Part shown: in pieces, positions 35,104 to 43,211 of the stretch
Position numbering within the stretch: position 1 is the stretch's first letter
Layout of the letters: each line of letters begins with the position of its first letter
DNA from: Oscillospiraceae bacterium
GTDB lineage: Bacteria; Bacillota; Clostridia; Oscillospirales; Oscillospiraceae
Reading direction: 5' to 3'
Assembly (NCBI GenBank): GCA_902795345.1
Contig: CADBKO010000001.1
Location: forward strand, 124,001-188,000
Length of the DNA: 64,000 nucleotides
Notes under the pieces: model-generated
Told to the model about the DNA's origin: nothing
The model's database searches: none
Seen by the model: the letters and a program-made list of their open reading frames with translations, nothing else
Made by a program: the position numbers and the translations under genes

Positions 35104-37074
35104 ATGAAACTGCGCAGGTCGTTTTCCGCGCTTATCTGCCTGGCCCTGTTGCTAGGCCTGGCCCCCGCCGCTTTTGCGGCGGAGAAGGATTACCGCTGCT
35201 CCCCCTGGGCGGCGGAGGAAATGGCGGAGGCCGTGAGCCTGGGCTTCCTGCCCGCCGACCTCCCGGAGGACTGCACGCAGCCCATCACCCGCCGGGACTA
35301 TGCCCGCGTCGCCCTGAATTTCGTCTCGGAGCTGCAATTTAATTTCCACGTGGGCGGCGCTTTCTTCACGGAGGCCTACTGCCAGGCGAAGAGCCTGAAA
35401 AGCGCCGCGCCCTTTGCCGACGCGCCGGAGGAAACCCTCACCCAGGCCCGGAGCGTCGGCCTCATCCGGGGCCGCAGCGAGACGGAATACGACCCGGATT
35501 CCGGCATCACCCGCCAGGAAGCGGCCCTCATCCTGCGGCGGGCCTACAGCCGCTATGCTGACCCGGAGACCCTGGAAGCGGCCCCCGCCGCCTATATCGA
35601 CGGGGAGAAGATCGCTGCCTGGGCCATGGAGGGTGTGGACTTCGTCACCGCCGCCGGGGTCATGCAGGGGGTGGGGGAGGGAAAGTTCGACCCCCTGGGG
35701 GCCTACACCGTGGAACAGTGCGTCGTGACCTTCCTGCGCCTGTATAAGTCCGCGCCGGTGAGCCGTGCTAAGGGCAATGTGGAACCTCTGCTCCCATCCT
35801 ATCAGGTGACGGCCCTCCTGGTCACCCAGAAGATGGGCGACATGCCCATCACCCTGGAGCGGGAGACGGAGGCGGCGGGCTGCACGGTGCTGCACTGCGC
35901 CTACCGCGGCCTTCCCCACGGCAGCCTGGACTATCTTTACGTCGTCTTCGACGGGGGCGGCGTGTGGGACGCGCTCAATGCCCTGCGTACCGTGGGCGAC
36001 GCGGAACGCTATGCGGCCCTGGGGAACCTGCGGCGATGGAGCTGGAGCTTCACGGAGGACGGAGGCGCCCTCACCCTCCATGGGGAATATGCCTCCGGGG
36101 ATACGGAGGATTATCTTTTCCGTCTGGATCCCGCCGCCATGGACCCCTGGACGCCCTACACCCCGGAGCCGGGGGAGGAAGCAGTGGAGCTGGTCAGCTC
36201 CTGCGGCGTCATCGTTCCCCGGCGGCTGGCGGATACCGGGGTGAAGATCGTGGGGCTCCTGCCTCCCGATCCCGGCAGCGAGGATATGATCGCCCTGGGG
36301 GAGGACGGCAGCGTTTTCATCTGGGAGAATGTGCATGACGACGGGCCGGAGGGAAAATCCATCTGGCGCTTTGAATGGGCGAAAACCCCGGTGCGGTTCG
36401 CCTTTTCCCGCTTCACCTATTGCTGCGTGGACGACCGGGGCGTGCTCTGGTCCGGGGAGCGGGGCGGCGGCCTGGCGCCGAGGATGACCGGCGTGCGCTA
36501 TGGGGAAACTTATCTTTCCGAGGGCCTGGCCGTGACCGAGGAAGGGCGGCTGCTCCTCTGGTACGGGGAGGAAGCGCCGGTCTGCGTGCTGGAAAACGTG
36601 GAAACCGCCCGGCGCTTCGGCAGCTTCGTCTACGCCGTCGGGAACGACGGCTCCCTCTGGCGTCTGGCGGGCTTCGGGGAGCAGGACAAGCGCATCCTCA
36701 CCGACCCGCAGCCGGAAAAGCTGCTGGACGGGGTGCGGGCGGTCAGCGGCCTCCTGGCCCTGAAGGAGGACGGCAGCGTCTGGAGCCTGGCGGGAGAAGC
36801 GCCGGAGAAAATGCTGGACGATGGGGCATATATCCATTCCAATGCCGCAGCCTCCGCCGCCGTCCTGGATAACGGGGAGCTGTGGTGCTGGGGCACCCTC
36901 CACCGGCCGGGGAACGTGCAGAATGCGATCACCCTGGACGCCCCCGCCCTCTGCTGCAAGGATGTGAAAGAAGCCACCTGCTGCTATGACGGCGTCCTGA
37001 TCCTGAAAACCGACGGGACCCTGCTGACCCTGCGATACGAGGACGGGGAACTTCAATTGTTCCCCGTGGCATAG
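35104..37074 (+). CDS. SLH-domain surface protein with RCC1-like repeats
   Basis: The 656-residue protein has a signal peptide (ALICLALLLGLAPAAFA), three S-layer-homology segments in residues 20-225 (ITRRDYARVALNFVSEL, ITRQEAALILRRAYSRY, YTVEQCVVTFLRLY), and in the last 270 residues repeated units such as MIALGEDGSVFIWENV, LALKEDGSVWSLAGE and AVLDNGELWCWGTL, typical of RCC1-type propeller blades. SLH domains anchor to wall polysaccharide. It follows the IseA-like lipoprotein by one base (TGA A ATG), so the two are co-translated. Confidence 0.85.
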   Translation: MKLRRSFSALICLALLLGLAPAAFAAEKDYRCSPWAAEEMAEAVSLGFLPADLPEDCTQPITRRDYARVALNFVSELQFNFHVGGAFFTEAYCQAKSLKSAAPFADAPEETLTQARSVGLIRGRSETEYDPDSGITRQEAALILRRAYSRYADPETLEAAPAAYIDGEKIAAWAMEGVDFVTAAGVMQGVGEGKFDPLGAYTVEQCVVTFLRLYKSAPVSRAKGNVEPLLPSYQVTALLVTQKMGDMPITLERETEAAGCTVLHCAYRGLPHGSLDYLYVVFDGGGVWDALNALRTVGDAERYAALGNLRRWSWSFTEDGGALTLHGEYASGDTEDYLFRLDPAAMDPWTPYTPEPGEEAVELVSSCGVIVPRRLADTGVKIVGLLPPDPGSEDMIALGEDGSVFIWENVHDDGPEGKSIWRFEWAKTPVRFAFSRFTYCCVDDRGVLWSGERGGGLAPRMTGVRYGETYLSEGLAVTEEGRLLLWYGEEAPVCVLENVETARRFGSFVYAVGNDGSLWRLAGFGEQDKRILTDPQPEKLLDGVRAVSGLLALKEDGSVWSLAGEAPEKMLDDGAYIHSNAAASAAVLDNGELWCWGTLHRPGNVQNAITLDAPALCCKDVKEATCCYDGVLILKTDGTLLTLRYEDGELQLFPVA

Positions 37075-37101
37075 TCGCGCTTTCAGCCCGGCTAAAAATC
37101 A

Positions 37102-37135
37102 GCGCCTGTGCAAACGCTTTGGTTTGCACAGGCGC
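37102..37135. terminator. Bidirectional terminator between SLH gene and sanA-like gene
   Basis: Perfect 14-bp stem gcgcctgtgcaaac / gtttgcacaggcgc with a 6-base loop. On the minus strand it is followed by tgattttta. Confidence 0.85.
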
Positions 37136-37145
37136 ATTTCCGCTC

Positions 37146-37179
37146 GCGGGCAGACTTGCCATTCCGCCGAATAAGGACG
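37146..37179. repeat. 34-bp repeat, copy 2
   Basis: About 26 of 34 positions match 32219-32252, including cgaataaggacg (37168-37179). It lies between the terminator and the stop of the SanA-like gene. Confidence 0.5.
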
Positions 37180-37182
37180 CCG

Positions 37183-37857
37183 CTATCCTCTGTCGTTCGT
37201 CACGTCGCCGCTGCCGGTGATGGGGATGGCCTCGCCCAGATAACGGGGGAGGGGCTTCAGGATGCACTTGAAAAAGTCCTTGTCCCGGGCCAGGATCTCC
37301 CGCACGTCCCGGTTGAACTGCCCCGCATAGCGCCGGGTGTCGCAGGCCACCCCCACCGCCTCCAGCCCCAGGGCCCGGGCGATCCAGAGGGCCCGGGGCA
37401 GGTGGTAGGCCTGGGTGACGACGACCACCTTCTTCACGCCGAAGACTGCCCCGGCCCGATAAAAGCTGTCGTAGGTGGCGAAGCCCGCGTGGTCCATGAA
37501 AATGTCCGCCGAGGGCACGCCCCGGGCCATAGCCGCGTCCTTCATGGCGTTCACCTCGTCGTGGTCGGAGCGGCTGTGGTCCCCGCTCATGAGCAGCTTG
37601 GGGGCGACCCCGGCTTCATAGAGGTCCACCCCGGTCTGGATGCGCTCAGAGAGCATGAGACTGGGGCTGCCGTCGGGCAGCAGCCCCGCCCCCAGCACCA
37701 GAATGCAGTCGGCCCCGAAATCGGCGGCCTCCGCCGGGGAGACGATGCGGGAGCGCTCGGAGGCCGCGATCAGCAGATCCGGCCCCAGGCCCAGGATAAG
37801 CCCCAGCAGCACAAGGGCGGCTCCGGCGATCAACAATGCTTTCCTTTTCTTTTTCAT
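37183..37857 (-). CDS. SanA/YdcF-like DUF218 protein
   Basis: The 224-residue protein has an N-terminal helix (ALLIAGAALVLLGLILGLG) and a complete DUF218 domain: CILVLGAGLLPDGSPSLMLSERIQTGVDLY, LLMSGDHSRSDHDEVNAM, GVPSADIFMDHAGFATYDS and VTQAYHLPRALWIARALG. SanA affects envelope permeability and vancomycin sensitivity in enterobacteria; a wall-precursor role is inferred in ElyC-like relatives. ATG 37857 has gggagg 5-6 bases upstream. It is the intact counterpart to the degenerate DUF218 part at 8054-9913. Confidence 0.85.
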   Translation of the reverse strand: MKKKRKALLIAGAALVLLGLILGLGPDLLIAASERSRIVSPAEAADFGADCILVLGAGLLPDGSPSLMLSERIQTGVDLYEAGVAPKLLMSGDHSRSDHDEVNAMKDAAMARGVPSADIFMDHAGFATYDSFYRAGAVFGVKKVVVVTQAYHLPRALWIARALGLEAVGVACDTRRYAGQFNRDVREILARDKDFFKCILKPLPRYLGEAIPITGSGDVTNDRG

Positions 37858-37926
37858 CGGGTCCTCCCGGTCATGTGATGGTCCCATTGTAGCAGAAAGC
37901 AGTGGACAATAAAACGGACAGCTTGC

Positions 37927-37955
37927 TTTATTTAGCGAAAAAAGTATGGTATCAT
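37927..37955 (+). promoter_or_regulatory. Promoter of the HD hydrolase gene
   Basis: TTTATT (37927-37932), 17-bp spacer, TATCAT (37950-37955), about 29 bases before the ATG. Confidence 0.5.
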
Positions 37956-37984
37956 GGGAAAAAACCTTCTGGGGAGGAAAAAAC

Positions 37985-38566
37985 ATGGAGATCGGCATCA
38001 CGAGAGAAGCGGCCCTGGCGCTGCTGAAACAGTACAACAAGGAGCCCTTCCACCTCCGCCACGCCCTGACGGTGGAGGCGGTGATGGACTGGTTTTCTGC
38101 CCGGCTGGACCCGGAGAACCGGGAATTCTGGTCCCTGGTGGGCCTCCTGCACGACATCGACTTTGAGGGCTGGCCGGAGGAGCACTGCAAAAAGGCCCCG
38201 GAGCTGCTGCGGGCCGGGGGCTGCACGGAGGAATGTGTCCACGCCGTTTGCAGCCATGGCTTCGGCATCTGCTGCGACGTGGAGCCCACGCTGGAGATGG
38301 AGAAGGTCCTCTTTGCCGCCGACGAGCTCACCGGCCTCATCTGGTCGGCGGCCCTGATGCGGCCCAGCAAGAGCTGCACGGACATGGAGCTGGGGAGCCT
38401 CAAAAAGAAATTCAAGGACAAGAAATTCGCCGCCGGCTGCTCCCGGGACACCATCCGGGAGGGGGCGGAGCGCCTGGGCTGGGAGCTGGACAAGCTCCTG
38501 GGGGACACCCTGGCCGCCATGGCGGAGAGCGAAGCGAAAATAAACGCCGAGGCGGAAACAATTTGA
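37985..38566 (+). CDS. HD-domain hydrolase
   Basis: The 193-residue protein has an HD pattern with H in FHLRHALTVEAVM, LLHDIDFEGWPEEHCKKA and later HGFGICCDVEP and FAADELTGLIWSA. The C-terminal SLKKKFKDKKFAAG is typical of a small family of HD proteins in Clostridia annotated as hydrolases; the substrate is probably a nucleotide or phosphoester. ATG 37985 has ggggagg about 7 bases upstream. The MFS-like pair follows within 41 bases. Confidence 0.8.
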   Translation: MEIGITREAALALLKQYNKEPFHLRHALTVEAVMDWFSARLDPENREFWSLVGLLHDIDFEGWPEEHCKKAPELLRAGGCTEECVHAVCSHGFGICCDVEPTLEMEKVLFAADELTGLIWSAALMRPSKSCTDMELGSLKKKFKDKKFAAGCSRDTIREGAERLGWELDKLLGDTLAAMAESEAKINAEAETI

Positions 38567-38606
38567 GGATCGGCGCGTCTAAGACGACAGGAAAGGGGGA
38601 GAGACG

Positions 38607-39602
38607 ATGCGGAAAAGCGGCATGACGGCGGCCTGCGCCGCCGGGCATTTCTTCATCGACTTTCTCTGCGCCTGGGCCCTGTTCCGCTTTTGCCGCCCCA
38701 CGGACGCCTGGGCGGAAGTCATGCTCTACTATAATTTCTGCGCCTTTGCCCTGCAGATGCCCCTGGGCCTTCTGGCGGACCGCTTCCGGCAGGACCGGAG
38801 CTTTATGGTCCTGGGGAGCCTCCTGGTGGGCTTCGCCTGCCTGGGCCTGGGGAAAGCGCCCCTGGGCCTGGCGGTAGTCGCCGGGGTGGGGAACGCCCTC
38901 TACCATGTGGGGGGCGGCGTGGCGGTGCTCCATGCCTATGCATCCAAGGCTGGGCCGCTGGGCTTCTTCGTCTCTCCCGGCGCTTTCGGCATCTTTTTCG
39001 GCACCCTCCTGGGCAAGGCGGGCACGGATATCCTGGCCCCCTCCCTGATCGGGCTTGCGGCCTGCCTTGTGCTGGGGTGGCTCCTCCGGGGGGCGGACAA
39101 GCCTGCGGCCATGGACCCCTTCCGCCTGGACGCGCCCCTGCTTGCCCTTATCTGCCTGTTTCTGGTGGTCTGGCTCCGCTCCCTCCTGGGCATCCTCTTC
39201 GTGTTCCCCTGGAAGACGGGCGCCTGGAGCGTGGCGGCGGTCTGCGCCGTGGTGCTGGGGAAGACGGCGGGGGGCTATCTCGGGGACAGGCTGGGGATGA
39301 AATGGGTCTCCGTCGGCTCCCTGGGGCTGGCGGTCCTGGGCTTCCTTTTCTCCGGCAGCCCCCTCTGCGGGGTGCTGGCCATCTTCTTTTTCAATATGAC
39401 CATGCCCCTGACCCTCCGGGCGGCGGCGGACGCCCTGCCGGGGATGAAGGGCTTCAGCTTCGGCCTGCTCACCTTCGCCCTGTTCCTGGGCTTCCTGCCC
39501 GTCTGGGCGGGTGCGGCCCTGCCCTCGGCGGGCTGGTTCCTGGCCCTGGGTGCGGCCCTGTCCCTGGGATTGCTGCTGCCGGGGCTGCGGCGGAAGCCGT
39601 GA
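38607..39602 (+). CDS. MFS-like polytopic membrane protein
   Basis: The 331-residue protein is almost wholly hydrophobic, with about ten helices, and has MFS-like loops: LLADRFRQDRSFMVLGSLLVG after helix 2 and GGYLGDRLGMKWVSVGSLGLA later. It is short for MFS (usually about 400). Cargo is unknown. The stop overlaps the GTG of the next gene by 4 bases, so they form a pair. Confidence 0.7.
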   Translation: MRKSGMTAACAAGHFFIDFLCAWALFRFCRPTDAWAEVMLYYNFCAFALQMPLGLLADRFRQDRSFMVLGSLLVGFACLGLGKAPLGLAVVAGVGNALYHVGGGVAVLHAYASKAGPLGFFVSPGAFGIFFGTLLGKAGTDILAPSLIGLAACLVLGWLLRGADKPAAMDPFRLDAPLLALICLFLVVWLRSLLGILFVFPWKTGAWSVAAVCAVVLGKTAGGYLGDRLGMKWVSVGSLGLAVLGFLFSGSPLCGVLAIFFFNMTMPLTLRAAADALPGMKGFSFGLLTFALFLGFLPVWAGAALPSAGWFLALGAALSLGLLLPGLRRKP

Positions 39603-39940
39603 GCGCCTGGCTGATCGCCCTGGGGGCCTCCCTGGGCCTGACCCTGTTTTTCGAGGGGCTGTTTGCCCTCCTTTGGGGGCTTCGGGGCCGGGATCTCGTG
39701 CTCTGCTGCCTGGTGAACCTGCTCACCAACCCTCCCCTGGTATTCTGCGTCCTCTGCTGGCGGCATTTCGGCCCGGCTCCGGCCTGGCTGCCGGTGCCCG
39801 TCCTGGAAGCCCTGGCGGTGTGGGTGGAGGGGCATTTCTACAAACGCGACGGGGAGAATATCCGCCGCCCCTGGCTGCTGTCCCTCTGCGCCAATGCTTT
39901 CAGCTATGCCATGGGCCTTGTTTTCAGCGCCCTGTTCTAA
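39599..39940 (+). CDS. Small membrane protein translationally coupled to the MFS-like gene
   Basis: A 113-residue protein starting at GTG 39599 with the overlap GTGA. It has three helices (LIALGASLGLTLFFEGLFALLWGL, LVLCCLVNLLTNPPLVFCVL, and a C-terminal FSYAMGLVFSALF). The words LLTNPP and VEGHFY suggest a defined family but I cannot name it. There is no strong own ribosome-binding site, so translation depends on the upstream gene. Confidence 0.6.
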   Translation: MSAWLIALGASLGLTLFFEGLFALLWGLRGRDLVLCCLVNLLTNPPLVFCVLCWRHFGPAPAWLPVPVLEALAVWVEGHFYKRDGENIRRPWLLSLCANAFSYAMGLVFSALF

Positions 39941-39984
39941 GGCTCCCTCCCCGAGGGAGCTGTCAGCGAAGCTGACTGAGGGAG
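39941..39984. repeat. Dispersed CTCCCTC/GTCAGC hairpin repeat
   Basis: ggctccctccccgagggagc forms a stem (gctccctc 39942-39949 with gagggagc 39953-39960), then gtcagc/gctgac (39962-39967 with 39971-39976), then a third tgagggag. From memory this is a common multi-copy repeat in Faecalibacterium and related Oscillospirales; only one copy is in this window. It may also terminate the preceding gene pair. Confidence 0.75.
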
Positions 39985-40079
39985 TCAGGGCAGCATTTAG
40001 CGTCAGTTATGAGAAGAAGATGCAGTATTAAGAAACACTCTTGTTCCGCGCGTGCGATATCTGTTTTAGGAGGTGTCCC

Positions 40080-40952
40080 ATGAAACGTATCGGTACTGTT
40101 CTGCTGGCCCTGTGCCTCGGCTTCCTGCTGGCCATGAGCGCCTTTGCGGACGTGATCTATGAACCGGATGACGATTTCCTGCAGAAGCACGAGGACGAAT
40201 GCCATTATGAAAACCGGGTGTATATCGCCTCCGGGGAGAACGGCTATGCCTCTGCTAAAAAGAGCCCCACCTCCAAGAAGGCGGAATGGGAGATCCCCAA
40301 CGGCACGGAAATCTATATCAGCTTCGTGTGGGATCAGGACGGGGGCTGGGGCCTGAAGGATTCCCACGGCTGGATCAGCATGAGTCAGCTGACGGTGAAA
40401 TACGACGGCATCTCCTTTGCCCAGGAGCACGGCGGGGAGTTCCTCTACCTGGACGAATGGGAATTTATAGACCTGACGGGCCGCGACTGCCTGCACCTCT
40501 GGCGCTATCCCGGCGATACGGAGCCCTTCAACACCCTGAGCGGGTCGGGGGAGGACTTCTGGTGGGGCTGGCCGCCGGAGGAAATGAGCTTCAACACCAT
40601 CTATGAGGACCCGGAGGGCCGCCGCTGGGGTTATATGAATTACTATTATGGCCTGCGGGATTTCTGGGTCTGCCTGACGGCCCCGGACGACGCTTCTCTC
40701 GGCGGTGGGGAGACGGAGCCGCAGCCCACGGAAGCGCCCATCCCCACGGAAGCGCCCGTCTCCACAGAGGCGCCTGCGCCTACGGCTTCTCCCGCCCCAA
40801 CCGCCGCCCCGGCCTCCCCGGAGCCCACGGAGCTGCCCCCCATCATCGACCCGGTACCGCCCCGGCCCTTCCCCTGGCTCCCCGCGGGCCTGGCAGTCGG
40901 CGCGGTGGTGATCGCGGGCGTCCTCCTGGCGGTGTTCCGCAGGAAAAAATGA
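40080..40952 (+). CDS. Membrane-anchored surface protein, SH3-like, with a proline/threonine-rich stalk
   Basis: The 290-residue protein has a signal peptide (IGTVLLALCLGFLLAMSAFA), an SH3-like first region (VYIASGENGYASAKKSPTS, then WGLKDSHGWISMSQLTVKY), a PT/APTA-rich stalk (about residues 215-262) and one C-terminal helix (WLPAGLAVGAVVIAGVLLAVF) before RRKK. It therefore faces outward with a C-terminal membrane anchor. The start has taggagg 7 bases upstream. Binding target is unknown. Confidence 0.7.
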   Translation: MKRIGTVLLALCLGFLLAMSAFADVIYEPDDDFLQKHEDECHYENRVYIASGENGYASAKKSPTSKKAEWEIPNGTEIYISFVWDQDGGWGLKDSHGWISMSQLTVKYDGISFAQEHGGEFLYLDEWEFIDLTGRDCLHLWRYPGDTEPFNTLSGSGEDFWWGWPPEEMSFNTIYEDPEGRRWGYMNYYYGLRDFWVCLTAPDDASLGGGETEPQPTEAPIPTEAPVSTEAPAPTASPAPTAAPASPEPTELPPIIDPVPPRPFPWLPAGLAVGAVVIAGVLLAVFRRKK

Positions 40953-40959
40953 AGATAGT

Positions 40960-40991
40960 TTCACCCCTGCCCGATTCCGGGCAGGGGTGAA
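40960..40991. terminator. Bidirectional terminator after the SH3-like gene
   Basis: Perfect stem of at least 13 bp, ttcacccctgccc / gggcaggggtgaa, between converging genes; followed by gtatatttgtc on the plus strand. Confidence 0.75.
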
Positions 40992-41000
40992 GTATATTTG

Positions 41001-42509
41001 TCAGTTCTGCCTCTTTGCCTCCACGTCCATATAGTAGTGCTCCTCTGCGGGGTCCAGGGTCACCTGGAGGAGGCCCTTGTCCGGGTCAAAGCCGAAATTC
41101 TGCCGCAGGATGCGGATATACTGCGTGCCGCTGAGACCGGCCTCCAGTTTCGTGAAGGGGAGGCTGCTTCCCAGCCCTGTGGCCAGGTCAAAGCCCCGCC
41201 GATCCCGCTCCCTGCCCGTGAAGTCCACGCTGGGGTATTTCGGCAGCCTTGCCTCCACCTCCGCCGTCCCCCCGGCGGGGATGGTCAGAGTGAAGCGGAG
41301 ATACAGCACCCGGTCCGGACTGAACACCTGCTCCAGCGTGTCCTCCAGGCTCCAATCCTGACTTTGCTCATAGGGAACGGCGCTGCCCTCCACGGCGTCA
41401 TGGCGGAGCATATAGGCCGCCGCCAGGCCCAGCAGGGTCTCCCGGTCCGTCAGGGAGGCCAGGCCGCCGGTGATGAACTCCGCGCGGTAGCTGTCGAAGG
41501 CCAGGTCCAGCATATCCTCCAGGGTGGCTTCATAGCGCGTCACCGTGCCGCCGGCCTCCATGGGGATCTCGCAGGCTCCGTTGGTGTAGCCCTGCAGGGT
41601 CAGGTCCCGGATATCCTCTCCCAGCACCAGGAGATAGGCGGATCGGCCGTAACCCCTATCTCCGTGCTCAGAGATGAAGACCGCACGCTCGCAGCGGCCC
41701 GCCTCCCGGTCGGCGCTGCCGCCGTTGAAGCCGAAGGTCAGGATGGCGGTTTTGGCATAGTCCATGGCAAATTCCATGTTCAGGGTGGGGGCGGGGGCCG
41801 TCTCGCTTCTCTCGCCCCACATTTCGCTGAGCTCATAGACGATGACCCGGTCCGTCAGCCGGGGCAGCGGGGCCTGGGCTTCGGCGGCGTAGTCCCCGGC
41901 CATGAGAGTCTTGCAGCCTTCCCAGGAGCTGAGGGTGGTTCCCGCGTTTCGCTCTGTGCTGCCGGGGCCGATCAGCATTTCCGTTTCCGCCGCTTCGCCG
42001 TTCACCGTGATGTTGGGGAGCAGCGCCTTTGACTCGTAGAGAGAGGCGACGAAGGGGTAGAGCAGGGTCACGGTCCGCTCCTCCCCGTCCGGGGCGGCGA
42101 GCAGATAGTCGTCGGCGACGATGCAATATTCCCGGAAGCGGAGGTGGTTTTCCTTGTCCCGCTCCCAATTCGGGTCGAAGGGGGAGAAGTCGTAGTTTAC
42201 CCGCCGCTCCGCCGTCAGCCCTTCGCCGCCCTCCGCAGCGGTCATGGGCAGCACCGGCCCGGCATAGTAAGCGTAAAGATCGCTGTCCTTCCCGCCTCCC
42301 CCGGCGCCGCTGCCGCCGGGGAGGCCGATCACTCCATAATGGGGGAGAAGGGCCAGGGCAATCACGATGCAAAGGCAGGCGGCAATGGGGGCCAATACCC
42401 GGATATCCAGCCGCCGCCGCTTCTTTTCCGTGGGAAGAGCCTCCTCGATATACTCCTCCCGGATATCGGTGATGGCATTAAACAAAGCAAGCGCTCTATC
42501 CTCGTTCAC
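41001..42509 (-). CDS. Single-pass membrane protein encoded with an ECF sigma factor
   Basis: The 502-residue protein has a short cytoplasmic N-terminus (about 35 residues), a helix (APIAACLCIVIALALLPHYGV), a glycine-rich linker and about 430 residues outside. It has no zinc-binding anti-sigma motif, but topology, position and the 4-base overlap with the sigma gene (GTGA, GTG start at 42509) fit a cognate membrane regulator. The outer domain is unrecognised. Alternatively it is simply a member of the sigma factor's regulon. Confidence 0.65.
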   Translation of the reverse strand: MNEDRALALFNAITDIREEYIEEALPTEKKRRRLDIRVLAPIAACLCIVIALALLPHYGVIGLPGGSGAGGGGKDSDLYAYYAGPVLPMTAAEGGEGLTAERRVNYDFSPFDPNWERDKENHLRFREYCIVADDYLLAAPDGEERTVTLLYPFVASLYESKALLPNITVNGEAAETEMLIGPGSTERNAGTTLSSWEGCKTLMAGDYAAEAQAPLPRLTDRVIVYELSEMWGERSETAPAPTLNMEFAMDYAKTAILTFGFNGGSADREAGRCERAVFISEHGDRGYGRSAYLLVLGEDIRDLTLQGYTNGACEIPMEAGGTVTRYEATLEDMLDLAFDSYRAEFITGGLASLTDRETLLGLAAAYMLRHDAVEGSAVPYEQSQDWSLEDTLEQVFSPDRVLYLRFTLTIPAGGTAEVEARLPKYPSVDFTGRERDRRGFDLATGLGSSLPFTKLEAGLSGTQYIRILRQNFGFDPDKGLLQVTLDPAEEHYYMDVEAKRQN

Positions 42510-43063
42510 AGGCCGATCCCCTCCTTTTCCAGGGCTTTTCTGAGGCTTTGCCGCAGGCGCAGCATCCTCTGGGCCAGCTTGGCGGGGGAAGTCCCCTCTC
42601 TGACCGCCAGCTCCTGCAGGCTCAGGCCGTACCAGTAGCGGCGCAGAAACAGGACGCGGTCCGCCCGCCGCAGGGAGGCCAGCCAGCGGTCGATGGCGTC
42701 CCGCAGTTCTTTGGCTTCCAGGGCCTTTTCCGCCGTGTCCGGAGCGGGGAGGCAGTCAGTCAGCTCCCCCAGCAGTTCCGTCATCCCCGCGTCCCGCTTC
42801 ATGCGGTGTTCTTTGTTCCAGCGGCCCAGGGAGAGATTGCGCACTACCCTCCCCAGCCAGGCCCGGAGGCTGCAAGGCTTCTCCGGCGGTATGGCGTTCC
42901 AGGCGGCGTGATAGGTGTCGCTCACAGTCTCCTCCGCGTCCTCCGGGCTGCGCAGCAGATTCACGGCGATCTGATAGCAATATGCGCCGTATTTCACCCT
43001 CGTCTCCTCGATGGCCCGCTCGCTGCGCTGCCAGTACAGTTCGATGATGGCGCCGTCCTCCAT
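42506..43063 (-). CDS. ECF-type RNA polymerase sigma factor
   Basis: The 185-residue protein has region 2 (YQIAVNLLRSPEDAEETVSDTYHAAWNAIPP) and region 4 (LRRADRVLFLRRYWYGLSLQELAVREGTSPAKLAQRMLRLRQSLRKAL). It should direct RNA polymerase to an envelope-stress or signal regulon, held by the membrane protein encoded next. ATG 43063 has aaaggagg 6 bases upstream; two codons earlier another ATG lies within that site. A TACTAT-like word is near 43102 on the minus strand, but I see no convincing -35. Confidence 0.88.
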   Translation of the reverse strand: MEDGAIIELYWQRSERAIEETRVKYGAYCYQIAVNLLRSPEDAEETVSDTYHAAWNAIPPEKPCSLRAWLGRVVRNLSLGRWNKEHRMKRDAGMTELLGELTDCLPAPDTAEKALEAKELRDAIDRWLASLRRADRVLFLRRYWYGLSLQELAVREGTSPAKLAQRMLRLRQSLRKALEKEGIGL

Positions 43064-43170
43064 ACGCACCCTCCTTTCCGACAGGATTCGTTTTCACCTT
43101 TATAGTATCGTTTTGCCGCCGGATATTGGGATCAAACGCGAGTTTTCTTCATTCTATCATAAAAAGTCAA

Positions 43171-43198
43171 GGAGGCGGACCCGTTCGGGCCCGCCTCC
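43171..43198 (-). terminator. Terminator of the VWA gene
   Basis: Stem ggaggcgg(a)ccc / ggg(c)ccgcctcc with a 4-base loop and one mismatch; on the minus strand followed by ttgactttttatg. Confidence 0.8.
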
Positions 43199-43211
43199 TG
43201 CGTCGCTTGGT

